Below are positions 35,126 to 44,764 of a DNA stretch of 64,000 bases, piece after piece (position 1 is the stretch's first letter; each line of letters opens with the position of its first letter). Source of the DNA: Enterococcus xiangfangensis. GTDB lineage: Bacteria > Bacillota > Bacilli > Lactobacillales > Enterococcaceae. The stretch covers positions 248,001 through 312,000 of the forward strand of contig NZ_BJDX01000001.1 in assembly GCF_005405365.1 (NCBI RefSeq), written 5' to 3'. Below the pieces are notes generated by a model. That model searched no databases. It was given only the letters and a program-made list of their open reading frames with translations, and was not told the DNA's origin. Both the position numbers and the translations under genes were made by a program.

Positions 35126-35157
35126 TAAAAAATCTTATCCAAAAATAGGATAAGATT
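35126..35157 (-). terminator. Terminator of the trk operon
   Basis: Stem AATCTTATCC/GGATAAGATT, 7-nt loop, T-run on the minus strand; it abuts the trkH stop. Confidence 0.88.
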
Positions 35158-35158
35158 C

Positions 35159-36598
35159 TTAACTTTTCCAAAATGGTTTGGAGAAAAGCAATAAAATCGG
35201 AAACATCTCTAACCGCCCTGCCAACATAGCAAAAGAGAGCGTCCACTTAGAAAGGTCGGATAAAAAGCCGAAATTCCCAGTTGGTCCTACACCTTTAAAT
35301 CCTGGCCCAACATTATTGATACATGTAGCAACGGCAGAAAAGATCGTTTGAAATTGAATGTTTTCTAGCGAAAGAATCAGCAATGAAACAACAAAGACCA
35401 GTAAATAAAGGACTAAATAACCATGGATATTTTCCATTGTCTTCGTTGAGATTGTTTCACCTTCATACCTCAAAGAAGTAACACTGCGAGAGTGAATAAT
35501 TTTTTTCAATTCTTGGATCGCATGCTTAATCAAGATCTGGATCCTTGAAACTTTGATCCCCCCGCCAGTTGATCCCGCACAGGCTCCTACAAACATTAGT
35601 AAAAGCAAGATCATTTGTGAGAACATCGGCCAAAGATCATAATTCGCTGTAGCAAAACCTGTTGTCGTAATGATCGAAGCTACTTGGAACACCGCATAGC
35701 GAAAAGCTTTCAAATACGAAGGATATTGCGACGAGATATTGATGGTAATCAGAATCGTTGAGACCGCGATAATCGCTAAATAGCCGCGCAATTCCTCACT
35801 TTTTAGTACTGGAACAATTTTTCCTAGTATAAAGAAATAGATCAAATTAAAATTGATTCCAAATAAAATCATAAAGACACTCAGCACTCCATCGATATAC
35901 GCACTGTTGTAGCCGGCTATCCCAGCATCACTCATAGCAAAGCCACCGGTTCCTGCCGTTGCAAAAGAATTTAAGATACTATCAAACAACGGCATGTCAC
36001 CTAATACGAGTAAAATAATCTGGATCACTGTCAGCACCGTGTAGATTACATATAAAATTCGAGCGGTCACACTGACTTTTGAAACTAGTTTACCGATGAT
36101 TGGTCCAGGCATCTCCGCTTTTAAAATATGCATTGTCCGGCCTGAGGCAATCGGTATAAACGCCACTGTAAAGACTAAGATTCCCATACCGCCGACCCAA
36201 TGGGTGAAACTGCGCCAAAATAAACTTGCATGACTGATTGGGCTCAATGTAGTTAAAATCGAAGAACCCGTCGTAGTAAATCCCGATACCGTTTCAAAAA
36301 AGGCATCCGTCAATGACGGGATCTCGCCTGAAAGCATAAAGGGAAACGCACCAAACAATGACAGTAGCGTCCAACTGACTCCAACGATAAAGAAACCTTC
36401 TTTAGCAAAAATATTGCGGTTTTTAGGCTTTTTCCAACTCAGTAACGTCCCAACTAAAAGCGCAAAGACCGCGACAACGGCATAAGCAGTCGCTTCTTGT
36501 TCACGATAGATCAATCCGACAATAAATGGAAGCAGCAATAAGAGTGCTTCTACTTTTAATAATTTACCGATCGTAAATACAACCATTTTTCTATTCAT
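35159..36598 (-). CDS. trkH: TrkH/KtrB-type potassium transporter subunit
   Basis: 479 residues, the TrkH size. Four M1-P-M2 repeats form the K+ pore; selectivity-type loops include VSGFTTTGSS, ATAGTGGFAMSD, ITTTGFATANYD and CINNVGPGFKGVGP. It mediates K+ uptake driven by ion gradients. Starts 12 bp after the trkA gene; the partner is the cytosolic TrkA. The ion coupling (H+ or Na+) is not evident. Confidence 0.93.
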   Translation of the reverse strand: MNRKMVVFTIGKLLKVEALLLLLPFIVGLIYREQEATAYAVVAVFALLVGTLLSWKKPKNRNIFAKEGFFIVGVSWTLLSLFGAFPFMLSGEIPSLTDAFFETVSGFTTTGSSILTTLSPISHASLFWRSFTHWVGGMGILVFTVAFIPIASGRTMHILKAEMPGPIIGKLVSKVSVTARILYVIYTVLTVIQIILLVLGDMPLFDSILNSFATAGTGGFAMSDAGIAGYNSAYIDGVLSVFMILFGINFNLIYFFILGKIVPVLKSEELRGYLAIIAVSTILITINISSQYPSYLKAFRYAVFQVASIITTTGFATANYDLWPMFSQMILLLLMFVGACAGSTGGGIKVSRIQILIKHAIQELKKIIHSRSVTSLRYEGETISTKTMENIHGYLVLYLLVFVVSLLILSLENIQFQTIFSAVATCINNVGPGFKGVGPTGNFGFLSDLSKWTLSFAMLAGRLEMFPILLLFSKPFWKS

Positions 36599-36610
36599 AG
36601 TGATTCCCCG

Positions 36611-37978
36611 CTATCTCCTTACCAGATCGTTTAGACTGCTGATTCTTCGATCTGTTGTAATAACCACGATATGGTCTTTTAAACGAATTTCCGTATCGCC
36701 TTTAGGAATAACAAATCCCCGTTCTCTAGAAATCGCTGCAATCAATATATTATTTTTTAGTTTTACATCAGAGACTTTTTGATTCAAAAAGCTGGTTTGC
36801 GGTGTAACCACAAATTCCATCGCATCGACATCATTATTGAACAAATGATGCAATGTTTTAACACTGCTGTCGTCATCTTTATTATTTTTCGCACGAACAT
36901 ACCGCAAAATATGCGTAGCAATAATATTTTTAGGCGAAACAACACTGTCGATCTCCAATTGATCCAAAACACTCATGAAATTCATCCGTGTCACTTTTGC
37001 GACCGTTTTTTTCGCTTTCATTTGTTTTGCATATAACGAAATCACGATGTTTTCTTCATCTAGTCCCGTCAATGCCACAAACGCATCGACAGACTCGATC
37101 CCCTCTTCAACCAAAACTTCTTCGTCACTGCCGTCGGATTCAATGATCGTTGCTTCTGGCAGCATGATCGAAAGTTCTACACAACGTTTCGGATTGTTTT
37201 CAATAATTTTGACTTGGATCCCGTGTTCGATCAGTTGGCGGGCTAAATAATACGCGATCCGTCCGCCACCGACAATAATGATCCGTTTGGTTTTTTTCTC
37301 CAATAGATTGATATCTTGGCAAAAACGCACCAAATCTCGATGTTGCCCCATCACATGGATCCGATCACCTTGTTCAAGAATAAAATTTCCATCTGGAATA
37401 ATCAGTTTCCCATTTCGCCGAACTGCGCAGATCAAAACATTTGCTTTAGATACCTTGTCTAGCCGATTCAGCGAGGCTCCAATCAAACGGGCATTTTCTT
37501 TCAAACGAAATTCTGCCAATTCAATTTTCCCGCTAACGAACGTATCTACTTTAAACGCTGAAGGGAAGAGCAAAATACGCCGAATCTCGTTAGCTGCTTC
37601 CAATTCTGGATTAATAATCATTGAAAGCCCCAGCTGATCGCGCATAAAGGAACGTTGCTTCAAATACTCTGGATTTCGTACTCGAGCGATCGAATTTTGC
37701 GCTCCCATTTTTTTCGCCATCAAACACGCTAAAATATTCAATTCATCCGACTGTGTCACCGCGATAATGATATCCGTGTTGCTTACCCCTGCTTCTAACA
37801 AAATATCATACGTCGAACCGTCGCCAACCACACCCAATACATCAAATTGATTAACGATTGCCTCGACTTTTTCCGCGTGCAGATCAACGACTACCACATC
37901 GTAATCATAATCTTCATTCGACAGATACTGGGTCAACGCTTTCCCAACTTTACCAGCGCCTAAAACAATAATTTTCAT
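36611..37978 (-). CDS. trkA: TrkA, cytosolic K+ uptake regulator with two RCK modules
   Basis: 455 residues with two tandem TrkA-N/TrkA-C modules. NAD-binding Rossmann motifs are VLGAGKVGKALTQYL at residue 4 and IIVGGGRIAYYLARQL near 235. Each is followed by a TrkA-C ligand-binding domain (FRLKENARLIGASL; QTSFLNQKVSDVKLK). It gates TrkH in response to nucleotides. AGGAG precedes the start; promoter TTGTCT-17-TAGAAT lies upstream. Confidence 0.94.
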   Translation of the reverse strand: MKIIVLGAGKVGKALTQYLSNEDYDYDVVVVDLHAEKVEAIVNQFDVLGVVGDGSTYDILLEAGVSNTDIIIAVTQSDELNILACLMAKKMGAQNSIARVRNPEYLKQRSFMRDQLGLSMIINPELEAANEIRRILLFPSAFKVDTFVSGKIELAEFRLKENARLIGASLNRLDKVSKANVLICAVRRNGKLIIPDGNFILEQGDRIHVMGQHRDLVRFCQDINLLEKKTKRIIIVGGGRIAYYLARQLIEHGIQVKIIENNPKRCVELSIMLPEATIIESDGSDEEVLVEEGIESVDAFVALTGLDEENIVISLYAKQMKAKKTVAKVTRMNFMSVLDQLEIDSVVSPKNIIATHILRYVRAKNNKDDDSSVKTLHHLFNNDVDAMEFVVTPQTSFLNQKVSDVKLKNNILIAAISRERGFVIPKGDTEIRLKDHIVVITTDRRISSLNDLVRR

Positions 37979-38017
37979 TTTTTTCTCCTATTATATACGT
38001 GACATTCTTATTTCCTC

Positions 38018-38046
38018 ATTCTAGCCTGTTCCAACCGAAAAGACAA
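38018..38046 (-). promoter_or_regulatory. trkA promoter
   Basis: Minus-strand TTGTCT (38041-38046), 17-bp spacer, TAGAAT (38018-38023). Confidence 0.65.
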
Positions 38047-38242
38047 CGCGCTTTCAGGAAAGTCTTTTTCCATGTTCATTCAAAATAAACGGATATTTTG
38101 AGCCAGCCTAGCGAAGAATGGACAAAGTAGAATCTGTTTGAATCGCAAGTTCTATAAGTGTCTCAAAAATCGTTGGAGGATTATCCTTTCTCACATAAAA
38201 TACCACAGAACTTTTTGAAACAATGGATGTTATTATGCCATT

Positions 38243-38277
38243 AAAAAAGCTCAACTTGCCGGAAAAGCAGTTGAGCT
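38243..38277 (-). terminator. Terminator of the 407-aa gene
   Basis: Stem AGCTCAACT/AGTTGAGCT, 12-nt loop, followed by a T6 tract on the minus strand. Confidence 0.85.
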
Positions 38278-38289
38278 CATAAAAATTCT

Positions 38290-39513
38290 CTATTGTTTTT
38301 TGACGATCATAATATTGAGTACGATCTCATCGGTCGTTGGCGTGTCACCTTTTTTAACAAATTGACTTGGTTTTGGCTCCAACTCAACGGATGGATAAGC
38401 GGCATTAAAAAAATAATCTGAAAAATCAGCTTCTTCAATTTTTTGATGGTACCAATCGTTGTTTTCGCCACCATATAAATCGGAATATTCTGCGTTTTTT
38501 AATGTTTTCTCGTTATAAAAAATCGTCGGCAAGGCTACGACATAATCTTCACCTTCTGAACGGACCCAATAATAAAGATCTGTTGAGTCTTTGATTCCGC
38601 CAGTCCCATTGAAATCACCGGAAAAATAGGCATACTCGTCGCTAGCAGTCAATTTTTTCGTTGTGATCACGGGATTTTTCAATCCTAATGATTGAGCTCG
38701 TAAAAGGATGTACTTGCGCCAAGTTTCATCCGAAAAATCAGCGTGATATGACTTTTTGTCACTCAACGACTGCTGTTTTTCTAAATTATTTTCTGCCGCA
38801 GCACGACTTTCTTTAGCCTCTTCACTGCTGCTTTCACTTGCTTGCTGAGACTTTTGATAACTCTTGATTCGCATCTTCTGTGCATCAGCTGCAAATTGTT
38901 CTAAGACAGGATACGAATACCCGTTATTTAACAGCCAATTGAAGATTTTTTCGTATTCTTTCGTAGTCTCTTTGATATCAGCCGTTGCTGCTTTTTCTTC
39001 AGCTTTTTTATCATAGTTCAGGTGTTGCGACTCAGATACTGCTTTTAAACTAGACTTAGCACCCTCCCCTTTTCGGATTGTATATGTTTTGGTGTAGTCA
39101 AATCCGCGGTCATCATCACTGTCAAACTGGTAGTCATAAACAAATTCCACTCGCTGTCTTTTAAAGTCCAAAATAAAATCGTAGATAAGTAAATCATCGC
39201 TATCGTTACTTTGAAGTGTGAGTTTTTGATTTTGTTTATCATAATCGTACCAAGCGACCAATGATATCGGATAATCAGTTGCAGTCACACTTTCAGGCAC
39301 AACGATCTCTCCAGCAAAATTAATCGACTCTTCCTCAAAAGAATCATTAAATTCCGGTAATTCCAGTTCTTTTTTTAATTTCATTAGATCCAGTTTTTGT
39401 CGTGTCGTTAAGTCAGCCGTATGTTTTTCTATCATGAAAAAACCGATTAGCAAAATAAAAATCCCCATGAGTACAGCTAGTCCGATTTTACTCGGTCGAT
39501 GTCTTTGCCCCAT
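38290..39513 (-). CDS. Membrane-anchored hypothetical protein
   Basis: 407 residues; I do not recognise the family. A basic N-terminus (MGQRHRPSKIG) and one hydrophobic helix (about 12-27) suggest a type II membrane anchor with the bulk outside the cell; no lipobox Cys is visible. Residues about 60-150 look beta-rich and acidic (YDYQFDSDDDRGFDY); residues about 215-250 are a Ser/Glu/Lys-rich, probably coiled linker (QASESSSEEAKESRAA); the C-terminal about 150 residues form a second globular region (WRKYILLRAQSLGL onward). Monocistronic: own promoter candidate (TTGCAT-16-GATAAT, 39555-39582 on the minus strand) and terminator. Confidence 0.75.
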   Translation of the reverse strand: MGQRHRPSKIGLAVLMGIFILLIGFFMIEKHTADLTTRQKLDLMKLKKELELPEFNDSFEEESINFAGEIVVPESVTATDYPISLVAWYDYDKQNQKLTLQSNDSDDLLIYDFILDFKRQRVEFVYDYQFDSDDDRGFDYTKTYTIRKGEGAKSSLKAVSESQHLNYDKKAEEKAATADIKETTKEYEKIFNWLLNNGYSYPVLEQFAADAQKMRIKSYQKSQQASESSSEEAKESRAAAENNLEKQQSLSDKKSYHADFSDETWRKYILLRAQSLGLKNPVITTKKLTASDEYAYFSGDFNGTGGIKDSTDLYYWVRSEGEDYVVALPTIFYNEKTLKNAEYSDLYGGENNDWYHQKIEEADFSDYFFNAAYPSVELEPKPSQFVKKGDTPTTDEIVLNIMIVKKQ

Positions 39514-39645
39514 AATTCATACTTCCCTTTAATTAGTTTGAATCATTTATCGCTATTATCCTTCAAATCCAACAAAATGCAATCACAAATGTTTCAAAAA
39601 CCACCCCATACTTCCGCTAATTCAAACGAATTATTCAACCTAAAA

Positions 39646-39677
39646 AGGTGTGACAAGCCGGTTGTCACACCTAAAAA
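39646..39677 (-). terminator. Terminator of brnQ
   Basis: Perfect stem AGGTGTGACA/TGTCACACCT, 7-nt loop, T5 on the minus strand. Confidence 0.85.
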
Positions 39678-39692
39678 TACGTTAAAACTCAA

Positions 39693-41033
39693 TCATTTTT
39701 TCTCTGTACGCGCATAGAGCAAGCCAATCAAAAAGCCGACTACCGCTGGCACGATCCAGCCCATACCGATATTGAAGAATGGCAAATATCTTCCAGCAAA
39801 ACTTAATAATGACTCAACAAATGGAAGTTCAGCAATTCCTGCGGGACTCGCTGCGAGTGCATCAAAAATAGCGGAAAACATCGTAAAAGCTGTCGTTGTT
39901 TGATAGACGATTTTGCGGTGCTTGAATAACGGACTAATAATAGATAATAAAATCAAGGTCATCGCCAAGGGATAGATAAACATCAAGACTGGCAATGATA
40001 GTTCAATTATTTTTGTCAATCCAATATTTGCAAAAAGACACGGCAAGGCACTTGCTACAATTATAAAGAATTGGTAGCTGCGACGTGGGAACAATTCAAC
40101 AAATGTTTCCGAAAATGCCGTAACCAGTCCGATGGATGTTTTCAAACAAGCAGAGATCACGATCAATGCCAGTAAAATACTGCCGGCGGTACCAAGATAA
40201 TAATTGGCGATTTGTGCCAACGCGACCCCGCCATTTTCACTAATAGAGAACTTTCCTAAACTCATCGCGCCTAAGTAAGCCAATGAAGTATAGATGACCC
40301 CCATCAAGACGATACTGATTGCTCCTGATTTGATCGTATCTCTAGCGATTTGATTGGGATCTTTTACTCCCATTGATCGAATCGTCGTTACGATAATGAT
40401 CCCAAAGGCCAATGAAGCAAGTGCATCCAACGTATTATAGCCCTCAGTAAAACCTGTAAAAAAAGCCGTCGTTTGATAAGTCGGCTGCACTGCAGCATCC
40501 GATATCGAACCTAATGGCCGTGAAAAACCAAAAATAAGCAATACACCGAGCAAGATCAAAAAGATTGGATTCAAAAATTTCCCCACATAATCTAAGATTT
40601 TCGTAGGTTTACGGGAGAAGAACCAAGTTAACACAAAGAAAATGATACTAAAAACAGTCAACATGATTTTTTGCTGTCCACTAGACACAAAGGGTGCGAC
40701 TCCGATCTCAAACGAGGTAGTCGCAAGCCGCGGCAAGGCAAAGAAAGGGCCAATCACCATGTAAATCAAAAACGTAAACACAAAGGCATATTTTCGACCT
40801 ACCTTAGAAGCTAAATCAAGCACCCCTTCACTTTGAGAGATTCCAATCGCGATTACACCCAAAAACGGCAAGCCGATTCCAGTAGCTAAAAATCCAAGAT
40901 TCGCTAAAAATACATTGCTTCCGGCAAGTTGTCCCATATTTACCGGAAAGATCAAATTTCCTGCACCAAAAAAAAGACCAAAAAGCATCGAACCGATATA
41001 TATGTATTGTTTTAATGAGAGTTTTCTTTCCAT
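39693..41033 (-). CDS. brnQ: Branched-chain amino acid:cation symporter
   Basis: 446 residues, about 12 membrane helices, normal for BrnQ. It starts with [21 protein letters not shown], the LIVCS family signature, and includes [22 protein letters not shown]. It imports Leu, Ile and Val with Na+ or H+. GGAGG precedes the start; promoter TTGTCA-17-TACAAT and a CodY-like motif lie upstream. It gives the cell an uptake route for the amino acid the leu operon also makes. Confidence 0.96.
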   Translation of the reverse strand: MERKLSLKQYIYIGSMLFGLFFGAGNLIFPVNMGQLAGSNVFLANLGFLATGIGLPFLGVIAIGISQSEGVLDLASKVGRKYAFVFTFLIYMVIGPFFALPRLATTSFEIGVAPFVSSGQQKIMLTVFSIIFFVLTWFFSRKPTKILDYVGKFLNPIFLILLGVLLIFGFSRPLGSISDAAVQPTYQTTAFFTGFTEGYNTLDALASLAFGIIIVTTIRSMGVKDPNQIARDTIKSGAISIVLMGVIYTSLAYLGAMSLGKFSISENGGVALAQIANYYLGTAGSILLALIVISACLKTSIGLVTAFSETFVELFPRRSYQFFIIVASALPCLFANIGLTKIIELSLPVLMFIYPLAMTLILLSIISPLFKHRKIVYQTTTAFTMFSAIFDALAASPAGIAELPFVESLLSFAGRYLPFFNIGMGWIVPAVVGFLIGLLYARTEKK

Positions 41034-41075
41034 AATACCTCCAGACTAAATATTTGATTAAATTTACATTAGTTA

Positions 41076-41104
41076 ATTGTACACAAATGTTGCAACTCTG
41101 ACAA
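41076..41104 (-). promoter_or_regulatory. brnQ promoter
   Basis: Minus-strand TTGTCA (41099-41104), 17-bp spacer, TACAAT (41076-41081), predicting a start about 36 nt before the ATG. Confidence 0.72.
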
Positions 41105-41137
41105 AATATTTCGATCAAAAAAGAACAAATCTCCTCA

Positions 41138-41152
41138 AATTTTCAGAATAAT
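41138..41152. promoter_or_regulatory. CodY-like box upstream of brnQ
   Basis: AATTTTCAGAATAAT differs from the CodY consensus AATTTTCWGAAAATT at two of 15 positions. It lies upstream of the -35 box. CodY control of branched-chain transport is common in Firmicutes. Confidence 0.45.
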
Positions 41153-41407
41153 CAATCTTTTGAGCAAAGGATCGACATACTTATCCCAACACCGTCAGGA
41201 TACTATTCTTTTTTTCAGCTTATCTGTAAACAAAAACATATCGAAAATGGGCGACTTTGAGAAACTTAGTCTTATTTCTGAAAAAGTGATTGGAATAACG
41301 TCTATTCAATTTTCATCCCCGCTTTGAAAGCAAAACGCACTAAAGGCATAAAAAAAGAAGCGACAAAACTTTTGCCCCCTCTTCTCATTAAAAAACACTC
41401 GATACCT
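41153..41407. other. Intergenic region between brnQ and the DUF1801 gene
   Basis: About 255 bp. A minus-strand terminator-like hairpin near 41355-41395 (GCAAAA/TTTTGT within GAAG/CTTC, then T7) closes the queG-DUF1801 transcript; nothing else was recognised. Confidence 0.5.
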
Positions 41408-41791
41408 CTAATTCAATGCCACGGCTTGTTGGATCAACACTTTTATCGCTTCAGGTTGAATCTCTTCCACATTTTTGATACGGATGTGTCGCATCGTTTT
41501 TGCTTCGCCTTGCAATAAATGTTCAGAATCAAAGGCGGCTAATTCATTCCCGCGATGAAAACCGAGACTAGTATGTTGCTTTGCCACTTGGATAAAGCAG
41601 ACCAGCCCTTGATACGAATAATTAGGCATTGACCACTTAAATTCCTCAACCAAATCCGGTGATGCTTCAAAAATCAATTCTCGCAATGCTTTTGCGATCG
41701 TTTTATTTGGTTCTGACAGTTCTGTTATAAATTGATCGACTTTCAAAATCTTACGTTCATTTTCCGTGACACACTCCCCCTTTTTAAACAT
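41408..41791 (-). CDS. DUF1801 family protein
   Basis: 127 residues. The fold markers LRELIFEASPDLVEEFKWSMPNY and FIQVAKQHTSLGFHRG match the DUF1801 (YdhG-like) family, small cytosolic proteins sometimes described as iron chaperones, without firm biochemical support. It starts 12 bp after the queG stop. The only in-frame start has a poor ribosome site, so translation may depend on coupling to queG, or the true start is not obvious. Confidence 0.78.
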   Translation of the reverse strand: MFKKGECVTENERKILKVDQFITELSEPNKTIAKALRELIFEASPDLVEEFKWSMPNYSYQGLVCFIQVAKQHTSLGFHRGNELAAFDSEHLLQGEAKTMRHIRIKNVEEIQPEAIKVLIQQAVALN

Positions 41792-41802
41792 CCAACAAAA
41801 AA

Positions 41803-43005
41803 TTATTGCTCTTCCGTAGAACGCTTTGCTCTTCTTTCTTTTTTTAACGCTTTTTGCTGCAATTGTAAAATAGCCTGTTCAATTTCTGCCAATGCTTCTG
41901 GATCAACTTCTTTATTTTTTAATTCTTCCAAATGCACGAGCCATTTTTCCGGCTCACGATTGCCTAAGCGACCGATCGCCCAAGCAGCAGTTCCGCGAAT
42001 CACTGGTCGCACATCTTCTTGTGCACAAGTTAAGATCTCCGGCAACGCACCGCGCTCACCAACATTCGCCAATGCGATCAAGGCATTTCGCTGCAACGGT
42101 TTTTTTCCGCGCCACGAGCCCGCCAAATGACCAAACTGTGTTTTGAATTCTTTATTGGAAAGATCTAACATCGGTTTTAATTTAGGATACACTTCATCGA
42201 CTTTCGGTTCCATTTCTTCATGAAAATGGAAGTCTTTTCCTTGATTGTACGGACAGACCAACTGGCAAATATCGCAACCATAGATGACATTCCGAATTTT
42301 TTTGCGATATTCTTCCGGCATCATTCCCTTTGTTTGAGTCTGATAAGAAAGACACCGCTTAGCATTCATTCGACCATCGCCGAGCAAAGCATTTGTCGGA
42401 CAAGCCGTCACACATCTCGTACAATCACCGCAGCCAAAAGGTACCGGTTCATCTACCGCAAATTGAATATTCGTAACGATTTCTCCTAAGTAGACAAACG
42501 AGCCGTACTCTTCTGTAATCAATAGACCATTTCTGCCAATGAAACCTAGTCCTGCCCGTTGCGCAACTGCTACATCGACTAATTCTCCTGTATCTACTTG
42601 TGGGGCAAAACGCCAATCCTCTTGCTCTTGCAAGTCGGATGCCTGCTCTTTAATAAAGGCAATCAACTTTTCTAAGCGATCACGCAAGATATCATGATAA
42701 TCGATTCCCCATGAAGCCCGCGCAAACATTCCGCGCTTCTCATCATTTGGGACCTCTTCACGGATCTTTGTTGGGTAGGCTAACGCGATGGCGATGATCG
42801 TTTGCGGATTTTCAAATGTTTTTTCAGGATAAATCCGCTCTTCCACGATTTTGTGTTCAAATCCAGAATTATAGCCTCTTTCTCGTTGTTCATGTAAGGA
42901 AGCTTCCAATTCATAGAAAGGCTCAGCCGAAGCAAATCCAATTTTATCAATCCCGATCCGTTTACTTTCGGCGATGATCTTTTCCTTTAAAGACAACATG
43001 CTCAT
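41803..43005 (-). CDS. queG: Epoxyqueuosine reductase
   Basis: 400 residues. QueG reduces epoxyqueuosine to queuosine in tRNA, the last step of Q synthesis, using cobalamin and two [4Fe-4S] clusters. Cluster Cys are visible in [17 protein letters not shown] and [12 protein letters not shown]; the cobalamin-binding N-terminal part starts [20 protein letters not shown]-terminal HEAT-like region (about 295-385: [18 protein letters not shown]) helps bind tRNA. The start overlaps the stop of the upstream S-component gene (ATGA), so the two are translationally coupled. Confidence 0.96.
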   Translation of the reverse strand: MSMLSLKEKIIAESKRIGIDKIGFASAEPFYELEASLHEQRERGYNSGFEHKIVEERIYPEKTFENPQTIIAIALAYPTKIREEVPNDEKRGMFARASWGIDYHDILRDRLEKLIAFIKEQASDLQEQEDWRFAPQVDTGELVDVAVAQRAGLGFIGRNGLLITEEYGSFVYLGEIVTNIQFAVDEPVPFGCGDCTRCVTACPTNALLGDGRMNAKRCLSYQTQTKGMMPEEYRKKIRNVIYGCDICQLVCPYNQGKDFHFHEEMEPKVDEVYPKLKPMLDLSNKEFKTQFGHLAGSWRGKKPLQRNALIALANVGERGALPEILTCAQEDVRPVIRGTAAWAIGRLGNREPEKWLVHLEELKNKEVDPEALAEIEQAILQLQQKALKKERRAKRSTEEQ

Positions 43006-43523
43006 TCACTCTTTTCTATTCTTTGATAACGCTGAAACATTTTTACCAGCGGTTTTTTCAATAACACATAAAAGACAGCCGTTCCGATACCATGCATCAC
43101 ATCAAATGAGAGCCCTGCTAAATAATAAGGCCAGAACTGCTTGATTCCAAAAAACGGTGCCAACATAGCAGAAACAAGCAAACCATACAACAAACTCATT
43201 ACAAAACCTAGCACAACTTCCACTAACAGAAATTTCCTCAGCAATTTACTCAACAGTCCCGTCAATAAAATAATAATAGCAAAAGCCAAAATCTGGGCGA
43301 TCGTCCAAATCCCCATTCCCAAATAAAAATTTGTGATCATGATCGATAGAGAACCAATGATCATTGCCGGTGCGACCCCGATATTCAGCGTAACAATCAG
43401 CAAAATGGCCGTGATCGGCTGAACATTAGGAATTACCGAAGTCATCAACCGACCAACCACACAAACCGCTGTCAACAACGCAAGGAGCGCTAAATTATAA
43501 GTAGAAAAAAATTGTTTTTTGAT
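43002..43523 (-). CDS. ECF-transporter S component, start codon anomalous
   Basis: A very hydrophobic protein of about 173 residues with some six membrane helices ([50 protein letters not shown]), the layout of ECF vitamin-transporter S components. The frame opens just after a TGA at 43527-43529 and has no ATG or GTG at a suitable place; the first TTG (43478) would cut the first helix. With the ribosome site GGGAGG (43532-43537), ideal spacing points to an ATC at 43521-43523. See findings. It is coupled to queG; cobalamin or a queuosine precursor is the likely cargo (inference). Confidence 0.65.
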   Translation of the reverse strand: MKKQFFSTYNLALLALLTAVCVVGRLMTSVIPNVQPITAILLIVTLNIGVAPAMIIGSLSIMITNFYLGMGIWTIAQILAFAIIILLTGLLSKLLRKFLLVEVVLGFVMSLLYGLLVSAMLAPFFGIKQFWPYYLAGLSFDVMHGIGTAVFYVLLKKPLVKMFQRYQRIEKSE

Positions 43524-43722
43524 CGCTCATTCCTCCCATTAACTTTAAGGTTATTTTAGCATAAAACAAAAAACAACAGCTGATTCATATTAGATTTTAA
43601 CAGGTGATTTTTCTCAATTTAAGGGGCCCATTTTCATCATCGATAAACAACTCTCTTTTATCTTAATACCATTGAGAAGAAAGGGGCAGACCTTTAGAAT
43701 TCTGACCAGCCAACGATCCAAA

Positions 43723-43763
43723 TAAAAAAAAGCTCTACCTCTTGCTAATGCAAGAGATAGAGC
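43723..43763 (-). terminator. Terminator of rplU-prp-rpmA
   Basis: 14-bp stem GCTCTACCTCTTGC with one mismatch, 4-nt loop, T9 tract on the minus strand. Confidence 0.9.
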
Positions 43764-43772
43764 CGATTAGTT

Positions 43773-44066
43773 TTAAGCTTCTTGAGCGACTGGATATACA
43801 GACACTTGTTTTTTGTCGCGACCTTTACGTTCGAAACGTACTACGCCGTCAACTTTAGCAAACAATGTGTCATCGCCACCGATACCTACGTTTACACCAG
43901 GGAAAATTTTAGTACCACGTTGGCGATAAAGAATTGATCCACCAGTAACAGTTTGACCGTCAGCACGTTTAGCACCTAAACGTTTTGATTCTGAGTCACG
44001 TCCGTTAGAAGTTGAACCGCCACCTTTTTTATGGGCGAATAATTGTAAGTTCATATTCAATAACAT
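43773..44066 (-). CDS. rpmA: Ribosomal protein bL27 with N-terminal extension
   Basis: 97 residues. It begins [19 protein letters not shown]: the NLQLFA segment before HKKGG is the Firmicute extension removed by the protease Prp to expose the N-terminus that reaches the peptidyl-transferase centre. The start at 44066 has AGGAGG 8 nt upstream; the earlier in-frame GTG lies inside that site. The protease gene is directly upstream. Confidence 0.97.
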   Translation of the reverse strand: MLLNMNLQLFAHKKGGGSTSNGRDSESKRLGAKRADGQTVTGGSILYRQRGTKIFPGVNVGIGGDDTLFAKVDGVVRFERKGRDKKQVSVYPVAQEA

Positions 44067-44078
44067 GAGCTGCACCTC

Positions 44079-44429
44079 CTATGATTTAGATTTTGTTTGG
44101 ATCTCAATGAAATCCAAATATTCAGTTTCGATTGATTGCAAGCCTAATAATAAATGCTCTAGTAAAATTTGCGAGATATTCATCTGCTCTTGGGTCATCG
44201 AATCATTTATTTCCATTGAAACATGAAGATAACCACCTTCATCATCATTGGTTTCGATGTTCGGAATGACACCAGCTAAAGCATCTAAGCTATTTACTGT
44301 ACTGATGGCTAGTGCAGAAACTGCGGAACAAACGATATCGCTACCGTAAGGACCAGCTTCAGCATGACCTGTCAGTATAAATTCACTGATTTGACCTGCT
44401 TGATTTCGAGCGAATGTACCTTTGATCAA
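44079..44429 (-). CDS. prp: Prp, ribosomal-processing cysteine protease
   Basis: 116 residues. The active-site pair sits in LTGHAEAGPYGSDIVCSAVSAL (His and Cys). It trims the L27 N-terminus in Firmicutes and is essential in S. aureus. The start was set to TTG at 44429 (MIKGTF) with GAAGGTG 6 nt before; the upstream GTG at 44438 overlaps the ribosome site. Located between rplU and rpmA, the standard order. Confidence 0.94.
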   Translation of the reverse strand: MIKGTFARNQAGQISEFILTGHAEAGPYGSDIVCSAVSALAISTVNSLDALAGVIPNIETNDDEGGYLHVSMEINDSMTQEQMNISQILLEHLLLGLQSIETEYLDFIEIQTKSKS

Positions 44430-44447
44430 CTTAGGCACCTTCTTTTT

Positions 44448-44756
44448 TTATGCTTTGATTGAGTCAATGACAACTTTAGTGTAAGGTTGACGATGACCTT
44501 GTTTGCGGTGTGAATGTTTTTTAGGTTTGTATTTGAAAGTAACGACTTTCTTTTGTTTGCCGTGTTTTTCAACAGTTCCTTCAACAGTTGCACCTTCAAC
44601 GATAGGAGCTCCTACTTTTGTAGTTTCGCCGCCTACTAAAACAACTTGGTCGAAGACAACTTTTTCGCCAGCTTCAACGTCTAATTTTTCAATGTAGACT
44701 GCTTGACCTTCTTCAACTTTGAATTGTTTACCGCCAGTTTTGATGATTGCGTACAT
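44448..44756 (-). CDS. rplU: Ribosomal protein bL21
   Basis: 102 residues, usual length. [18 protein letters not shown] at the N-terminus and [18 protein letters not shown] near the C-terminus are typical. Part of the large subunit near the exit-tunnel entrance. First gene of the operon after a structured leader. Confidence 0.98.
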   Translation of the reverse strand: MYAIIKTGGKQFKVEEGQAVYIEKLDVEAGEKVVFDQVVLVGGETTKVGAPIVEGATVEGTVEKHGKQKKVVTFKYKPKKHSHRKQGHRQPYTKVVIDSIKA

Positions 44757-44764
44757 GCTTGTGG

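Larger units (their letters stand above)
37979..38289. other. Intergenic region between trkA and the 407-aa gene
   Basis: About 310 bp. It holds the trkA promoter next to trkA and the downstream gene's terminator at the far end; the middle about 190 bp shows nothing recognisable. Confidence 0.5.

Noticed and set aside
37990..37995. TATAAT on the minus strand just before trkA
   Set aside because: Only about 12 bp from the ATG; a transcript from it would lack the ribosome site. The TAGAAT promoter further up fits better.
41732..42489. Plus-strand ORFs of 80-130 codons opposite queG
   Set aside because: Shadow frames of queG; composition follows its codon pattern and no ribosome sites are present.
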